From Spiro-02 sp034114085 (GTDB lineage: Bacteria > Spirochaetota > Spirochaetia > Sphaerochaetales > Sphaerochaetaceae): a DNA stretch of 64,000 nucleotides. Of this stretch, positions 50,676 to 60,896 are shown one piece after another. The stretch is taken from the NCBI GenBank assembly GCA_034114085.1, contig JAXEWB010000063.1, positions 1 to 64,000 of the forward strand, given 5' to 3'. The translations under genes were made by a program, and so were the position numbers. The number at the start of each line of letters is the position of its first letter. The first letter of the stretch is position 1. A model generated the notes under the pieces. The model was not told where the DNA came from and searched no databases. It worked only from the letters and a program-made list of their open reading frames with translations.

Positions 50676-53099
50676 TCAGACATACTGTGTTTCATCGTGA
50701 GCGGCCACAAAGGTCAGGAACGGCAGCCCAGAAACGGAAAGAGCATTCTCTTTCGCACCGAACGTGGGTATAAGAGCCAACGCCTTGGCCCGGAACTCCG
50801 AAAACCTTCCGTCTTCGGAGGCAGACCCCACAAGGCAAAGATAGGCGGATTTCGAATCGTAGACACGAAGTTCACAATCAGAAAGTTCGTCATCATACGG
50901 AACCATATCCCCGCTCGACCACAACGCCATATATCCGGAATTCTTCTGGGCGAACACCCAATGTCCGGCCCGTTCCACCAAGTCAAACTTGCATTCGGGT
51001 AGAAATACATGGGTGAACCGAATGGGATGGGTATCGGGTATATCATAGATTACGGCGAGCAGGCTTCCCTCCTGCCGTAACGCGGGCATCACGCCGTTGC
51101 CATACCAGTAGCCAGGTCGCATCGAGCTGTCATCGCATGTCGCCCCGGGGTGATTGGTAAAGACGATAGCCTCGCAAGAAAGAGCCGCCGTCCACATGTG
51201 CTGTTGGTAGCCGTATACTCCAGGCTGGAAGAATGTAGTACCATGGAATCGCTCGTTGAACGACTTGGTATACCAGTGGGAGTCCTCATGGCAACCGTCT
51301 GAAGGAACAAGCGTACAGTTGGGCCAACGTTCATGACCGTCAAGACGGGGGGACTGAACCGACGAAATACAGTAGTCTCCGGTTTTCTTCAGCTTCACGA
51401 GGGCATTACCCGTGCTATAGCCGATATCGAAAGGCGTTGACATCAAAACTTCGATATCTTCGGGTATCCTGTAGGAAGAAGTCGCATAATAGGACAACCA
51501 TCCCTCGCCGAAGGAAGTCGGAACGGAGGGATTCGCCAAGTTCATCAAGGCCTGGGCACCTTGCTTGCAGGGGTTGATCACACCCCGGTACACACGCCCC
51601 ATGGGAGCGATGATCGAACCATCGAACGTGTGCGATGCGAGCATCCGCAACATCCTGTCTGTCGTTTTGACCGCCCGTTCAGCGACATCCGGCTCCGCAT
51701 AATCGATGATATTGAGCAGACAGGCGAATGTCACGTTCATATAGACCGTGCTGAGGAACTCCTCAAAACCATATCGATCCAGATCATCGAACCATTCAAG
51801 GGTCAAACGCCGGCCAAATTCAGCAAGTTCCCGGCCAGTCATCGCGGCGCGATGGAAATAACTGTCGGGATACATACCACCAACCAGCATGGCGCAAGAA
51901 TAGAATAGCAAGGAATGGTTTTCACTCCAAAAACACATGGCGTCAGAACCATTCATCGTCATCCAATACCGGTAGTCCAGCAGGACTTCATCTATCAGAG
52001 CCTGTAGATCAGCTTCCACAGGATAGTTCTTCATGTACCGGATGACACCGGAAATCAAGAAATCGGAACAGTCGTACCGGTCGGAAATCTGCTGTAGCGT
52101 CGTCAGAAAATACTCCCGGTCCCTAGGATTTTCATACCCCAAAGCTTTTCTAGCCAGAATATTCTGGATATAGAAACCGAACTTGTCTCCCCTGGAAAGC
52201 CCGTCGGCAGAAGCTATGGCTGAAAGCATGCGGCGATAGTTCCCCGTACATGTCAGATCCTCGCTATATACCGGCTTGACCATATCGCAAATCTCGAAAG
52301 ACCGGGTCAGCTTCTGCCCTCCGGCGTTCGTTTCGACAATGACATAGGGATTGCCAGATTCGCATTCAAACGACAGCAATCCAGAAATATCATGCCACAC
52401 CTTCCTCGTGGAGACGAGCGCATAGTCGGGACTATGGGAATCGTACCCAATCCGGGCTCCGTCCGCCGCATCTGAAGGAAACCGCAGGGTACGGCCACCG
52501 AGGACCACGCCGGAAAGCCAGGAGACCGCGGACAGATATTCATCTCGCCCCGGATGCGGCGGTACGGTACACGCAATCCCTCGGGGGTCAAGCACTTCAA
52601 TACCGAAAATCGTCCTGGTGTCGCGGACTCCGAGATTCTGCAAAACCACATATATCTCGTTTTCTCCTTCGTCCAATTTGACGGTAAAATCTCGTTTGAG
52701 CATCGGCTTGTAGACCGGAGTATCAATTTCACAGACTTTTTCACCGTTGCACCAAACGGTGACGGCGGCATACGTCCAGAGCACTAGTTTCTTTTCAACA
52801 TTGCGTTCGCTATGGAGCATCGTACAAGCATCAAGCGTAATGGATGTCAGCATTGAATAGAACGAGCTGTAATCCACGAAAGCGTTGCCGTAGGAGAAAT
52901 GGTAATGCCAAGGTTTTCCGCATAGGCCAGTTCCATCCATGTTGGAAAACCGACCGGGATATTCAATATCTTTTTTTGCGATTCTGCTTCGAAGATACTT
53001 CTCATACCGCATCTGATCCCGGTCTACGGCAGCATCATGATACAGGGTCTCCACCGGCCCTGAAACAAGAAAAGAATCAAGGAAAAACGTCTTGTCCAT
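50676..53099 (-). CDS. Large protein of unknown function in glycan locus (possible polysaccharide lyase/hydrolase-like)
   Basis: 807 residues, no signal peptide and no recognised family. The first 200 residues look like a beta-rich domain (VLWTYAAVTVWCNGEKV, KLDEGENEIYVVLQNL) similar to N-terminal sugar-binding modules of glycoside enzymes. The middle (about 290-560) is helical, with CFWSENHSLLFYSCAMLVGGMYP and SFGEGWLSYYATSSY suggesting an alpha/alpha toroid. The last third is beta-rich, with DSHWYTKSFNERFHG and TNHPGATCDD. Toroid plus beta-sandwich resembles heparinase-type lyases. It sits between the sugar ABC permeases and the epimerase in one operon; a role in cytoplasmic breakdown of the imported glycan is an inference. 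Confidence 0.6.
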   Translation of the reverse strand: MDKTFFLDSFLVSGPVETLYHDAAVDRDQMRYEKYLRSRIAKKDIEYPGRFSNMDGTGLCGKPWHYHFSYGNAFVDYSSFYSMLTSITLDACTMLHSERNVEKKLVLWTYAAVTVWCNGEKVCEIDTPVYKPMLKRDFTVKLDEGENEIYVVLQNLGVRDTRTIFGIEVLDPRGIACTVPPHPGRDEYLSAVSWLSGVVLGGRTLRFPSDAADGARIGYDSHSPDYALVSTRKVWHDISGLLSFECESGNPYVIVETNAGGQKLTRSFEICDMVKPVYSEDLTCTGNYRRMLSAIASADGLSRGDKFGFYIQNILARKALGYENPRDREYFLTTLQQISDRYDCSDFLISGVIRYMKNYPVEADLQALIDEVLLDYRYWMTMNGSDAMCFWSENHSLLFYSCAMLVGGMYPDSYFHRAAMTGRELAEFGRRLTLEWFDDLDRYGFEEFLSTVYMNVTFACLLNIIDYAEPDVAERAVKTTDRMLRMLASHTFDGSIIAPMGRVYRGVINPCKQGAQALMNLANPSVPTSFGEGWLSYYATSSYRIPEDIEVLMSTPFDIGYSTGNALVKLKKTGDYCISSVQSPRLDGHERWPNCTLVPSDGCHEDSHWYTKSFNERFHGTTFFQPGVYGYQQHMWTAALSCEAIVFTNHPGATCDDSSMRPGYWYGNGVMPALRQEGSLLAVIYDIPDTHPIRFTHVFLPECKFDLVERAGHWVFAQKNSGYMALWSSGDMVPYDDELSDCELRVYDSKSAYLCLVGSASEDGRFSEFRAKALALIPTFGAKENALSVSGLPFLTFVAAHDETQYV

Positions 53100-53102
53100 A
53101 CA

Positions 53103-53969
53103 TCAACCTTTCACAGCCCCGGAGGTCATGCCTTTCATGAAGTATTTGCTGAAGAAACAATAGATCACCACCATGGGAATGATTGCCAGCGTTGCGCCAG
53201 CGAACATGATGTTCCATGCGGCCGCTCCGTCGCCATTGTTCTTCAACATGTTGACGCCTACGGTCAACGGCCGCATCTTGTCGTTCGACATGGTGAATAC
53301 CAACGGCAGGATATAGTCGTTCCAGCCGGCTCGGAATGAAAGGAGCGCAATTGTGGCAAGAATCGGCTTCAACAGTGGGAACAGTATCCGGTAATAAATC
53401 TGAAAGAAAGTACAACCGTCAATCTTGGCCGCCTCATCCAGCTCCTTTGGAATACTGTTGACGAAACCGCGGCAGAGGAAGATGTATGTTGCCTGTCCCG
53501 TACCCGCGGTAATGAAGATGACGCTCCACAGCGACGAATTCATGTGCAGTTTCACAGCAAGTTCAAATAGGGGACGCAATGTCACGGAACCAACATTGAC
53601 GAACATGAAGGCCACGAAGGTCGAATAGACCAATTCCTTGAAACGAAAATTCTTCCGGGCGAAGACATAGCCAGCCATGCTGGTGATGACGACGGTCAGC
53701 AGCATGACTCCGCAACCAAGAAATATGCTGTTCTTCGTATAGACGGAGAAATTGGCTTCACTCCAAGCCTGTACATAGTTCGTGGTTACGAACTTCTCCG
53801 GGAACAGTTTCGCCCCGCCAAGCAACAGCTCATGGTTGGTCTTAAACGATCCTAAAAAAATATAAATGAGCGGATACATCATCAACAAAGCGAACAAAGT
53901 GGTCAATAATGTAACGAGTCCGATGATGATTTTCTGTTTGTGCGATTTAATCGCATGGTTCTTTTCCAT
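53103..53969 (-). CDS. Carbohydrate ABC transporter permease (MalG/LplC type)
   Basis: 288 residues with six spans. GSFKTNHELLLGGAKLFPEKF after span 1 and NSIFLGCGVMLLTVVITSMAGYVFARKNF (in parts) are typical. The EAA loop is ELDEAAKIDGCTFFQIYYRILFP. The C-terminus GMTSGAVKG is that of LplC-like permeases. It lies 3 bp before the 807-residue gene and 12 bp after its partner. Confidence 0.93.
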   Translation of the reverse strand: MEKNHAIKSHKQKIIIGLVTLLTTLFALLMMYPLIYIFLGSFKTNHELLLGGAKLFPEKFVTTNYVQAWSEANFSVYTKNSIFLGCGVMLLTVVITSMAGYVFARKNFRFKELVYSTFVAFMFVNVGSVTLRPLFELAVKLHMNSSLWSVIFITAGTGQATYIFLCRGFVNSIPKELDEAAKIDGCTFFQIYYRILFPLLKPILATIALLSFRAGWNDYILPLVFTMSNDKMRPLTVGVNMLKNNGDGAAAWNIMFAGATLAIIPMVVIYCFFSKYFMKGMTSGAVKG

Positions 53970-53981
53970 ATCGGCCCTCCC

Positions 53982-54890
53982 CTAGACCACATCGTCCAAT
54001 TTTCTGGCGAAATAGAGATAGATGGCGGTGATGGCACCGATAATCAGAGCCGCGATGATACTTAGTACGGTGGCATAGCCAATCTGCGGTGTTGTAGACG
54101 AAGAAAAAATCAAGTTGTAGATATAGGAGAACATGACGTTGGAGCGATTGTTCGGCCCGCCGTTCGTCAGAACGATGATTGATTCATAGTCTTTGAACGC
54201 CCCAGTAACGGCGAGCAATAGAATCACTTTCAGAATCGGACTCAGCATGGGCAGCGTAATCCTAAAAAAGGTCTGCGGAGCGTTGGCCCCATCAATCATG
54301 CAACTTTCATATACCTCGTTGGGAATACTGGTCAGACCAGAGATGAAATAAATCATATAGTTTCCGATGGCGCCCCATACCGCCACCATGACGATGGAGA
54401 TCATGACCCATTTGGCGCTTCCCAGCCAGTCTATCGGCGCATTGATGACATGCAGGTCTTGCAGAACAGCGTTCAGCGGTCCGTTGAATACAGCGAAAAC
54501 AAAAGTAAAGATGAGGCTATAGACGGCGGCGCTGATGACCGTCGGCAGAAAGAACACGCCGCGAAACAGCTTGCTCCCAGGGATATTGCTGCTGATGATG
54601 ACGGCGAGCAGCAGCGAGACAGGAATAACGATGACCAGCTTCATGGCCGCATATTCGAATGTATGGAGTACGCTTTTCCAGAAGATGACGTCGGAGAACA
54701 GGCGTTTGACATTGTCAAGCCCAGTGTAGTATGCGATAAACCCGTTATAATCGTAAAGAACATATCGGAAAAGCCAGAAGAACGGATAGATTGAGGTGAT
54801 AATCAGCAGGAAGACAGCCGGACCCAGCATAAAAAACGGGGCGAGTCCATCGCCTTTTCTTCGTGCAAGTTTTTTCTTCTGCAATGCCAT
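53982..54890 (-). CDS. Carbohydrate ABC transporter permease (UgpA/LplB type)
   Basis: 302 residues with six spans after a basic N-terminus (LQKKKLARRKGDG). AAMKLVIVIPVSLLLAVIIS and the EAA loop VYESCMIDGANAPQTFFRITLP fit the MalF/UgpA class. It follows the binding-protein gene by 70 bp, which includes the inverted pair ACCGGTGT/AACCGGTG-like bases near 54907-54940 that may form a weak hairpin. Confidence 0.92.
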   Translation of the reverse strand: MALQKKKLARRKGDGLAPFFMLGPAVFLLIITSIYPFFWLFRYVLYDYNGFIAYYTGLDNVKRLFSDVIFWKSVLHTFEYAAMKLVIVIPVSLLLAVIISSNIPGSKLFRGVFFLPTVISAAVYSLIFTFVFAVFNGPLNAVLQDLHVINAPIDWLGSAKWVMISIVMVAVWGAIGNYMIYFISGLTSIPNEVYESCMIDGANAPQTFFRITLPMLSPILKVILLLAVTGAFKDYESIIVLTNGGPNNRSNVMFSYIYNLIFSSSTTPQIGYATVLSIIAALIIGAITAIYLYFARKLDDVV

Positions 54891-54960
54891 GATTCACTTC
54901 CCAATAGCCGGAACCGGCATTAAAAAAACACCGGTTCCGGAATCATATTTTCATTGAATA

Positions 54961-56337
54961 CTATTTCGTCTGGTATTCAGCGACACCGGCGTTAGGATTC
55001 ATCTTGTCGAAATCCTTGATAATGATGCGACGAACCTTGCCGAGCTTGATATCCTTGTCCAACGCCTCGTTGTACCGTTTGGTAAGATCAGCCAGACAAG
55101 CGTCGACATTGCTTCCACTGACGATGCAGTTCCAAATACTCTTCGCATAGTTCTCCCCGGCAACGGTAACGGCGGGAACGGCCGGATACAGGCCTTCGTA
55201 GCCGACCAAGCTGAAGTCGGCCAAACGACCGATCTTGCTCTTGTCAACCTTTTCCGCCATATAGTCCGACAACGGAAGAGCATAGCCATTCTCACAGTAT
55301 CCCTTGATGAAGTCTTCGCTGCTGAAGAATTTGATGACTTCCCAAGCCGCACCTTTGTCTTTGGAAGATGAGAACATGCAATAGCCTTTCTGAGGCCGTG
55401 CATCGACGGTACCTTTCACGGAACCATCGAGGGATGGCAACTCACCTACGACCCATTCGAACTTGGAAATCGGGAACTGGGAAGTAAACACACCCGCTTC
55501 CTGGCTGGCATTGCCCCAAATCGCAAAATTACCTTCCGCGAACTGGGCCCGCATGGCATCCACACCTTGATTGTTGGAACCAGGGAACACACTTCCGTTC
55601 TTGAACAACTTCTGGGCAAGCAGAAGAGGTTCCTTATAGCCAGAGAAATCAAACACGCCATTGACAAAATCGTAATGGTAGATACCGCTCTTGTTGCAGA
55701 TACCTTCCAACCAACGCTCAAATTGAGCGGAACTGCAAGTGGAGATACCGTAGTACTTGCCAGCGCCTTTCCTAGTCACTGCGTCAGCGGCCGCAACAAG
55801 TTCTTCAAGGGTCGCCGGAAGCGTAGATATCCCGGCTTCATCCAGCAGATTCTTGTTATAGATCATGCGGGTACCGCTACGGACCGCGGTATAGATTTCG
55901 TATGGAACGCCATCGATGGCGTTGATACCCTCTACGATATGCTTGCTGGCTTCCGTCACCTTTTCAAACTCAGGATCTTTAATATAGTCGGTGAGCGGGA
56001 CGAGCATACCGGCGTCGACAAACGTCTTGAGATCGAATCCCGTACCACGGGCGTTCATACCGAACAAATCGGGAGCGTTCCCTGAGGAATAGGCCATTAC
56101 CAGCATATTGGGGTAGTCCTCGACGATTGTAGTCAGTACGATCTCGATGTTCTTGTCGTTAGTAGCGTTGAATTCATCGATTTTCCGCTGAACATAGGCC
56201 AGGTCATGCCGGTCATTCGTCCAGACGTTCACTGTCGTCCTGCCAGTCGCCGCGGAAACTTTTTCTTGCGCGCCACCGGCGAACACGATGCCCAATGCGA
56301 TGAGCATAACTAACATTGTAGCAATGATTTTTTTCAT
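54961..56337 (-). CDS. Extracellular solute-binding protein family 1 (sugar)
   Basis: 458 residues. The signal MKKIIATMLVMLIALGIVFA precedes GGAQEKVSA, the spirochaete-style pattern also seen in the other binding proteins here. The mature part has TVNVWTNDRHDLAYVQRKIDEFNATNDKNIEI (in parts) and APDLFGMN of the family. GGAGGAGG precedes ATG 56337. It begins the operon of this glycan locus; the divergent two-component system starts 147 bp away and probably senses or regulates the same sugar. No ATPase gene is present. Confidence 0.92.
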   Translation of the reverse strand: MKKIIATMLVMLIALGIVFAGGAQEKVSAATGRTTVNVWTNDRHDLAYVQRKIDEFNATNDKNIEIVLTTIVEDYPNMLVMAYSSGNAPDLFGMNARGTGFDLKTFVDAGMLVPLTDYIKDPEFEKVTEASKHIVEGINAIDGVPYEIYTAVRSGTRMIYNKNLLDEAGISTLPATLEELVAAADAVTRKGAGKYYGISTCSSAQFERWLEGICNKSGIYHYDFVNGVFDFSGYKEPLLLAQKLFKNGSVFPGSNNQGVDAMRAQFAEGNFAIWGNASQEAGVFTSQFPISKFEWVVGELPSLDGSVKGTVDARPQKGYCMFSSSKDKGAAWEVIKFFSSEDFIKGYCENGYALPLSDYMAEKVDKSKIGRLADFSLVGYEGLYPAVPAVTVAGENYAKSIWNCIVSGSNVDACLADLTKRYNEALDKDIKLGKVRRIIIKDFDKMNPNAGVAEYQTK

Positions 56338-56484
56338 TCGCTCCTCCTCCTTGCTTCTCATGTACTGGCAGTCTACCACTGACCGGGGGGCGGACAAGGA
56401 CAGTTTTTTGGTAATATGTAACACTTTTTCAGATTTACACAAAAAAACGTTGAAGATGCTTTCGCCCCGTCTAATAATGACATC

Positions 56485-58047
56485 ATGCAGGACTCCCACC
56501 TCTTTTCAGTCATGATTGTCGATGACGAACCGGCCATCCGCTTCGGAATCAAGAACGCCATTGATTGGACCACGTTGCAATGCGACGTCATTGCCCTCTG
56601 CGCCGAAGGACATGAAGCGCTGCGGCTCTCTGAGACGCTAGTACCGGACATCATCATCACCGATATCATGATGCCAGGACTCACAGGACTCGACTTGATG
56701 CGGGAAATACGCAAGAGCAGACAGGATACCAGGTTCATCATTCTCAGCGGCTATGACGATTTCTCCTATGCGAAGCAGGCTATCAGCCTCGATGTCGAAG
56801 ATTTCCTGTTGAAACCGCTCTCCAAGACAGAACTTATCGCGGCGATCCGTAAAGCGGTACAGAAACTTACAGAATATCAACAAAGAGGCACCCTTGACGT
56901 ACACGATCTCAAACAATCAGCGAAACTGCTGTTTCTCCAGCAGCTGGCCCGCGGGGAAATCAAAAACGAGGACGAATACAAAGCCTCGGCCATCAACTTC
57001 GACCTATTCGCAAAAGAACCTCCCTATACAATTCTGACCTTCCAACGCCAGACAAAGGGAATGGACATCATATATATTTCAGATTTCATCGATTATTCGA
57101 AATCCATCAAGGCGGATGTCTGGAAACAGGACGAATATCAGACGCTTGCATTACTTCGCGGCGGTCAGCAAAACGCACTGCATATAGCGAGACAATATCA
57201 AGAGATTATGAGGGAAAGCGACTTGGATATCGTCATAGGCGTAGGCGAGACTGTAGACAAATCGACTGAGATATCCAGATCATTTCAAAAATCCCTGCTC
57301 GCCCTTTCCTATCGGATTTTTCACGAACACAAAAAAGTGTTCGATACATCGGATATCATCGATACGTCACCGAACTTCCTTTCCTACAATATTGATACGC
57401 TAGCCCTCGTCAACATTCTCTTCACCGGTACAGAAGACGAAACAATCGCATGGGTAAAGGATTTTTTCCAACGACTTCTCTATATCCCCACGCCGCCGCC
57501 CAGTTATCTGAAGGGCATGTGCATTTATTTGATCACGGACACAATCAAGAATCTGATGAAAAACCAGCACATCGCCCCTAGCCTCATGCCGAACATCGAC
57601 TATGCTGAAATAAACCAATTGTTGAGCTTGTCGGAAATTGAAAGATGGGTAAGGTCAACGTTGCTTCATATAAAGAACATCGTCATCCCTCGGTCCAAGA
57701 TTACGAACGATCCTATTATCTTTCAAGCGAAGAAACTGATTGATGACAACATCAACCTCAATATCACCGCGCAGGAAATCGCAGGGAGACTCAACATCAA
57801 CTTCACCTATTTTTCTACGTATTTCAAAGCGAAGACAGGACAAAACTTCAGAACCTATCTCAATGAACGCAAAAACGACCATGCGAAGAAACTCCTGAAC
57901 GATGATATGCTCTCTATAGAGGACATAGCGCATTCCCTAGGCTATACTGACTACCGGTCCTTTTGGCGTATTTTCAAAAATGCCAATGGCATCACCCCTT
58001 CTGAATACAGAAGCAGGAACGCCAAGGGAAAAAGGAATCGATCATGA
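56485..58047 (+). CDS. Response regulator with AraC-type DNA-binding domain (YesN-like)
   Basis: 520 residues. The receiver domain has VMIVDDEPAIRFGIKNAIDW, phospho-acceptor Asp60 in DIIITDIMMPG and the conserved Lys in DFLLKPLSK. A long helical middle of about 280 residues precedes the C-terminal HTH pair (ITAQEIAGRLNINFTYFSTYFK and LSIEDIAHSLGYTDYRSFWRIFK). This is the usual length for YesN. No strong ribosome site was found before ATG 56485. It is coupled to the kinase gene by ATGA and is divergent from the ABC operon it likely activates. Confidence 0.92.
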   Translation: MQDSHLFSVMIVDDEPAIRFGIKNAIDWTTLQCDVIALCAEGHEALRLSETLVPDIIITDIMMPGLTGLDLMREIRKSRQDTRFIILSGYDDFSYAKQAISLDVEDFLLKPLSKTELIAAIRKAVQKLTEYQQRGTLDVHDLKQSAKLLFLQQLARGEIKNEDEYKASAINFDLFAKEPPYTILTFQRQTKGMDIIYISDFIDYSKSIKADVWKQDEYQTLALLRGGQQNALHIARQYQEIMRESDLDIVIGVGETVDKSTEISRSFQKSLLALSYRIFHEHKKVFDTSDIIDTSPNFLSYNIDTLALVNILFTGTEDETIAWVKDFFQRLLYIPTPPPSYLKGMCIYLITDTIKNLMKNQHIAPSLMPNIDYAEINQLLSLSEIERWVRSTLLHIKNIVIPRSKITNDPIIFQAKKLIDDNINLNITAQEIAGRLNINFTYFSTYFKAKTGQNFRTYLNERKNDHAKKLLNDDMLSIEDIAHSLGYTDYRSFWRIFKNANGITPSEYRSRNAKGKRNRS

Positions 58048-59774
58048 AGTTGACAACATGGATATCGAACTTGAAGTTCAAATACAAGATACTTATCCTG
58101 ATGCTCCCGTTACTAGCCCTTCTCTGCTTGATTATTTGCCTCGCGAACATTACATATTTCACCCATCTGTACGAAGAGGATGCCCGCAACAGCGCCGAAA
58201 GCTGGATGACCGTCGCCGCCAATACCTTCGACCAGCGATGGCAGGAAGTCCTATCCGGAATCCTTGATGTTGCAGGATCGAACGAACTGAGGGTTATTGT
58301 TTCCGATTTGGTCGCTGGCAATAATACGTTCCTCAAGCTCCAGTCCAGCCTACAATCCCCAATCCAACGGATGACAAACGCCTCACCGCTCATTTCCAAT
58401 ACATATTTCCTTGACGGCGGCGGCGATGTATATGCCGGATATACAGATCGCATCCAAAATTCAACTTCTCCACTGCTTGACTATTCCCGATTCGAAGCTC
58501 TTCAACGAATCACATTCCTAGGAGCGGAAAGCTCCCCGTTCGATCCTTCGCAGATGGTCATACCCATCGCAATCCCCCTCTCGATTCTCGGAGTTTCTGA
58601 TTATCTGGTGCTGGCCGACAACGGTGTCGATATCGTCATGGTCTGCCTGCTTGATTCCAATGCCCTCTATGCAGAACTCAACAAAGGAAAGTCGAGCTAT
58701 TTCGACAGCTCATGTTTCTTGTATTCATCAAACGGGGAGATAGTCCTTTTCCCATCGGATATTTCGTTGCTTAATGACGACAACTATACAGTAAGCTCCC
58801 ATCCGACTGCTGCGGAGGGGCTCAACATCGCATTGGCGATCAGCGTCGCCTCTTATCTCCCCAAGAAGATCGCGTTGGTAATCTTTTGCCTAACGGTGGC
58901 GGCGGCGGTCATCGCAATCGGATCTGCGGCGATATTCTCCATCTCTAGCTTTCTAACCCGTCCATTCAACAATCTTATGCGGATGATCGATGAAATCAAG
59001 CGCAACTGCTACCGACAGGATGTGACACCCCGATTCAATGATGAAACGGGAGCCTTGATTCAAGCTATCAATTCAATGTATGTCACTATCCAGGATCAGA
59101 TTTCTTTAATCAGGAAAACGGAAAAAGAAAAATATCATTATATGGAGCAGATTCTCACCGAGCAGATCAACCCCCATTTCATCTACAACACACTCGAAAC
59201 CATCAACATGGAGATTCTCAACGGAAATACAGATATGGCGGCATCACTGGTTCGTACCTTTGCGACCTTTTTGCGATGCAATCTCAACAACGGCAATGAT
59301 CTGACAACGTTTGATACGGAAATCAAGCAGGCATCAGCTTACATGGAAATCATGAACCAGCGGCTGAACAACAAGATTCAGTTCTTCTGCAAGCTAGACA
59401 ATTCCCTCAAGAACTTCATCATTCCGAAATCAATCCTTCAGCCGATGATTGAGAATTCCATCAAACACGGCTTCAACAACGGCATGCAGACGGAAGGCAT
59501 CTTGTTCCCTTCGATAACAATCGAAATCAGGGATGACACCCCATCCATAACTATCATAGTCACCGACAACGGAAAAGGTATCGATATCGACAACGCACAG
59601 GAAGCGGTAACATCGGCAAAGGCATTCAATCATGTCGGCCTACGAAACATCTATAAACGGCTCGAACTCTATTTCGGCACTGTAGAAATGCAGTTCACGA
59701 GTATTCCTTGTTTCCAGAATTCAATTATCATCACGTTTCCGAAAGTGATTCTCACACAAGAATATCCAGTGTAA
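58044..59774 (+). CDS. Sensor histidine kinase, LytS/YesM type
   Basis: 576 residues. Span 1 is ILILMLPLLALLCLIICLAN and span 2 IALVIFCLTVAAAVIAIG, with a Cache-like extracytoplasmic domain of about 230 residues between them. HAMP follows. The core is EQINPHFIYNTLETINMEIL with phospho-acceptor His378, then QPMIENSIKHGF and DNGKGIDI of the ATPase. It pairs with the response regulator encoded just upstream. Confidence 0.92.
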   Translation: MKLTTWISNLKFKYKILILMLPLLALLCLIICLANITYFTHLYEEDARNSAESWMTVAANTFDQRWQEVLSGILDVAGSNELRVIVSDLVAGNNTFLKLQSSLQSPIQRMTNASPLISNTYFLDGGGDVYAGYTDRIQNSTSPLLDYSRFEALQRITFLGAESSPFDPSQMVIPIAIPLSILGVSDYLVLADNGVDIVMVCLLDSNALYAELNKGKSSYFDSSCFLYSSNGEIVLFPSDISLLNDDNYTVSSHPTAAEGLNIALAISVASYLPKKIALVIFCLTVAAAVIAIGSAAIFSISSFLTRPFNNLMRMIDEIKRNCYRQDVTPRFNDETGALIQAINSMYVTIQDQISLIRKTEKEKYHYMEQILTEQINPHFIYNTLETINMEILNGNTDMAASLVRTFATFLRCNLNNGNDLTTFDTEIKQASAYMEIMNQRLNNKIQFFCKLDNSLKNFIIPKSILQPMIENSIKHGFNNGMQTEGILFPSITIEIRDDTPSITIIVTDNGKGIDIDNAQEAVTSAKAFNHVGLRNIYKRLELYFGTVEMQFTSIPCFQNSIIITFPKVILTQEYPV

Positions 59775-59875
59775 GCAACATTTGGAAAACTTCTTTCAGA
59801 ATCTGGAAATCTGACGGCAGACGGTCGCAACGGAATATCACGCGCCCGATGGACGACCGAAAATCCGCATCCGGC

Positions 59876-60784
59876 CTATGCGTATACATCCTGGCGTTTT
59901 CTCCGACGATACTCAGAAGGCGTACACCCTTGCAGTTCACGAAAGGTCTTTGCAAAATAGCTCATTTCCGAAAATCCGCATTCAACGCCTATATCAACGA
60001 TTTTCATGTCGGTAGAACCGAGAAGTTCAGCCGCCCTCCGTATCCTGAATTGTTTGAGGTATTGAATCGGAGTAGTTCCGATTGTATTGCGAAAACAACG
60101 CAGACACTCGCTTTCACTGATGATCGCGCTTTCCGCGATCTCCGCAACACTAATTTCTTCGCCACAGTTATCCTGGATGAATTGTAGCATCGTCTTGATA
60201 CGCCTCGCATCGCGCAGTGTCCTGTCAGACAATGGGGCGTTGGACGCAGGACTATGGGAAACAAGCAATGACACCAATTCAGATAAATACTCACGCACAC
60301 GAAATTCATACCCGTACCCTTCCGTTTTACAGGCATTCCATGCTTGTTCAATGTATTTCGTCGCCGTATACCCCCTGTCGGAAGCCCCTTCAAATATAGA
60401 GAAAGAGAGCGAAGCATCCGAAACCAAGGGGGTGATATACTTTTGCCAGAAAATACTGTCCAGCCCTCCACCGACCAACCGAGGGTGAAAGACCAACGTA
60501 TGGATACGCCCGACAGGGGCACTCCCCGGCCAAGCTGCATGCAACACACCAGAGTTGACGAAAAAGCCATTTCCGGCATCGATTTCCACACGTTCAGAAC
60601 CTACGCCGACGATAACAGCCCCTTCTGTAACAATCACCGCTTCAAGCTCCTCGTGCCAATGCCAGACAACAGGGACTTCCGCCACATCTTCATAGTAGCA
60701 ACCTACAGGAAACAGTGAAGACCCGTGGGTCTTCAGCTCCTTTCCTTTCTGGTTTGTCGTTACAGACTGGCATTCACTTATCAT
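59876..60784 (-). CDS. AraC-family regulator with cupin sensor domain
   Basis: 302 residues. The N-terminal cupin contains WHWHEELEAVIVTEG and FFVNSGVLHAAWPG, a probable sugar-binding barrel. The C-terminal AraC domain has ISVAEIAESAIISESECLRCFR and MKIVDIGVECGFSEMSYFAKTFRE. ATG 60784 is used because AGGG lies just upstream and the cupin begins soon after; a longer frame to 60844 exists. It faces the end of the two-component operon and probably regulates the glycan locus or a nearby transporter. Confidence 0.9.
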   Translation of the reverse strand: MISECQSVTTNQKGKELKTHGSSLFPVGCYYEDVAEVPVVWHWHEELEAVIVTEGAVIVGVGSERVEIDAGNGFFVNSGVLHAAWPGSAPVGRIHTLVFHPRLVGGGLDSIFWQKYITPLVSDASLSFSIFEGASDRGYTATKYIEQAWNACKTEGYGYEFRVREYLSELVSLLVSHSPASNAPLSDRTLRDARRIKTMLQFIQDNCGEEISVAEIAESAIISESECLRCFRNTIGTTPIQYLKQFRIRRAAELLGSTDMKIVDIGVECGFSEMSYFAKTFRELQGCTPSEYRRRKRQDVYA

Positions 60785-60896
60785 TTTTAACCCTATTTTG
60801 ACTATTTTATCATATATATTATCCGATTTAATCATATAATTCAATATTTTTTGACTGTAAAATACTATTACAACCTATGTACAGGAGAGTAACATT

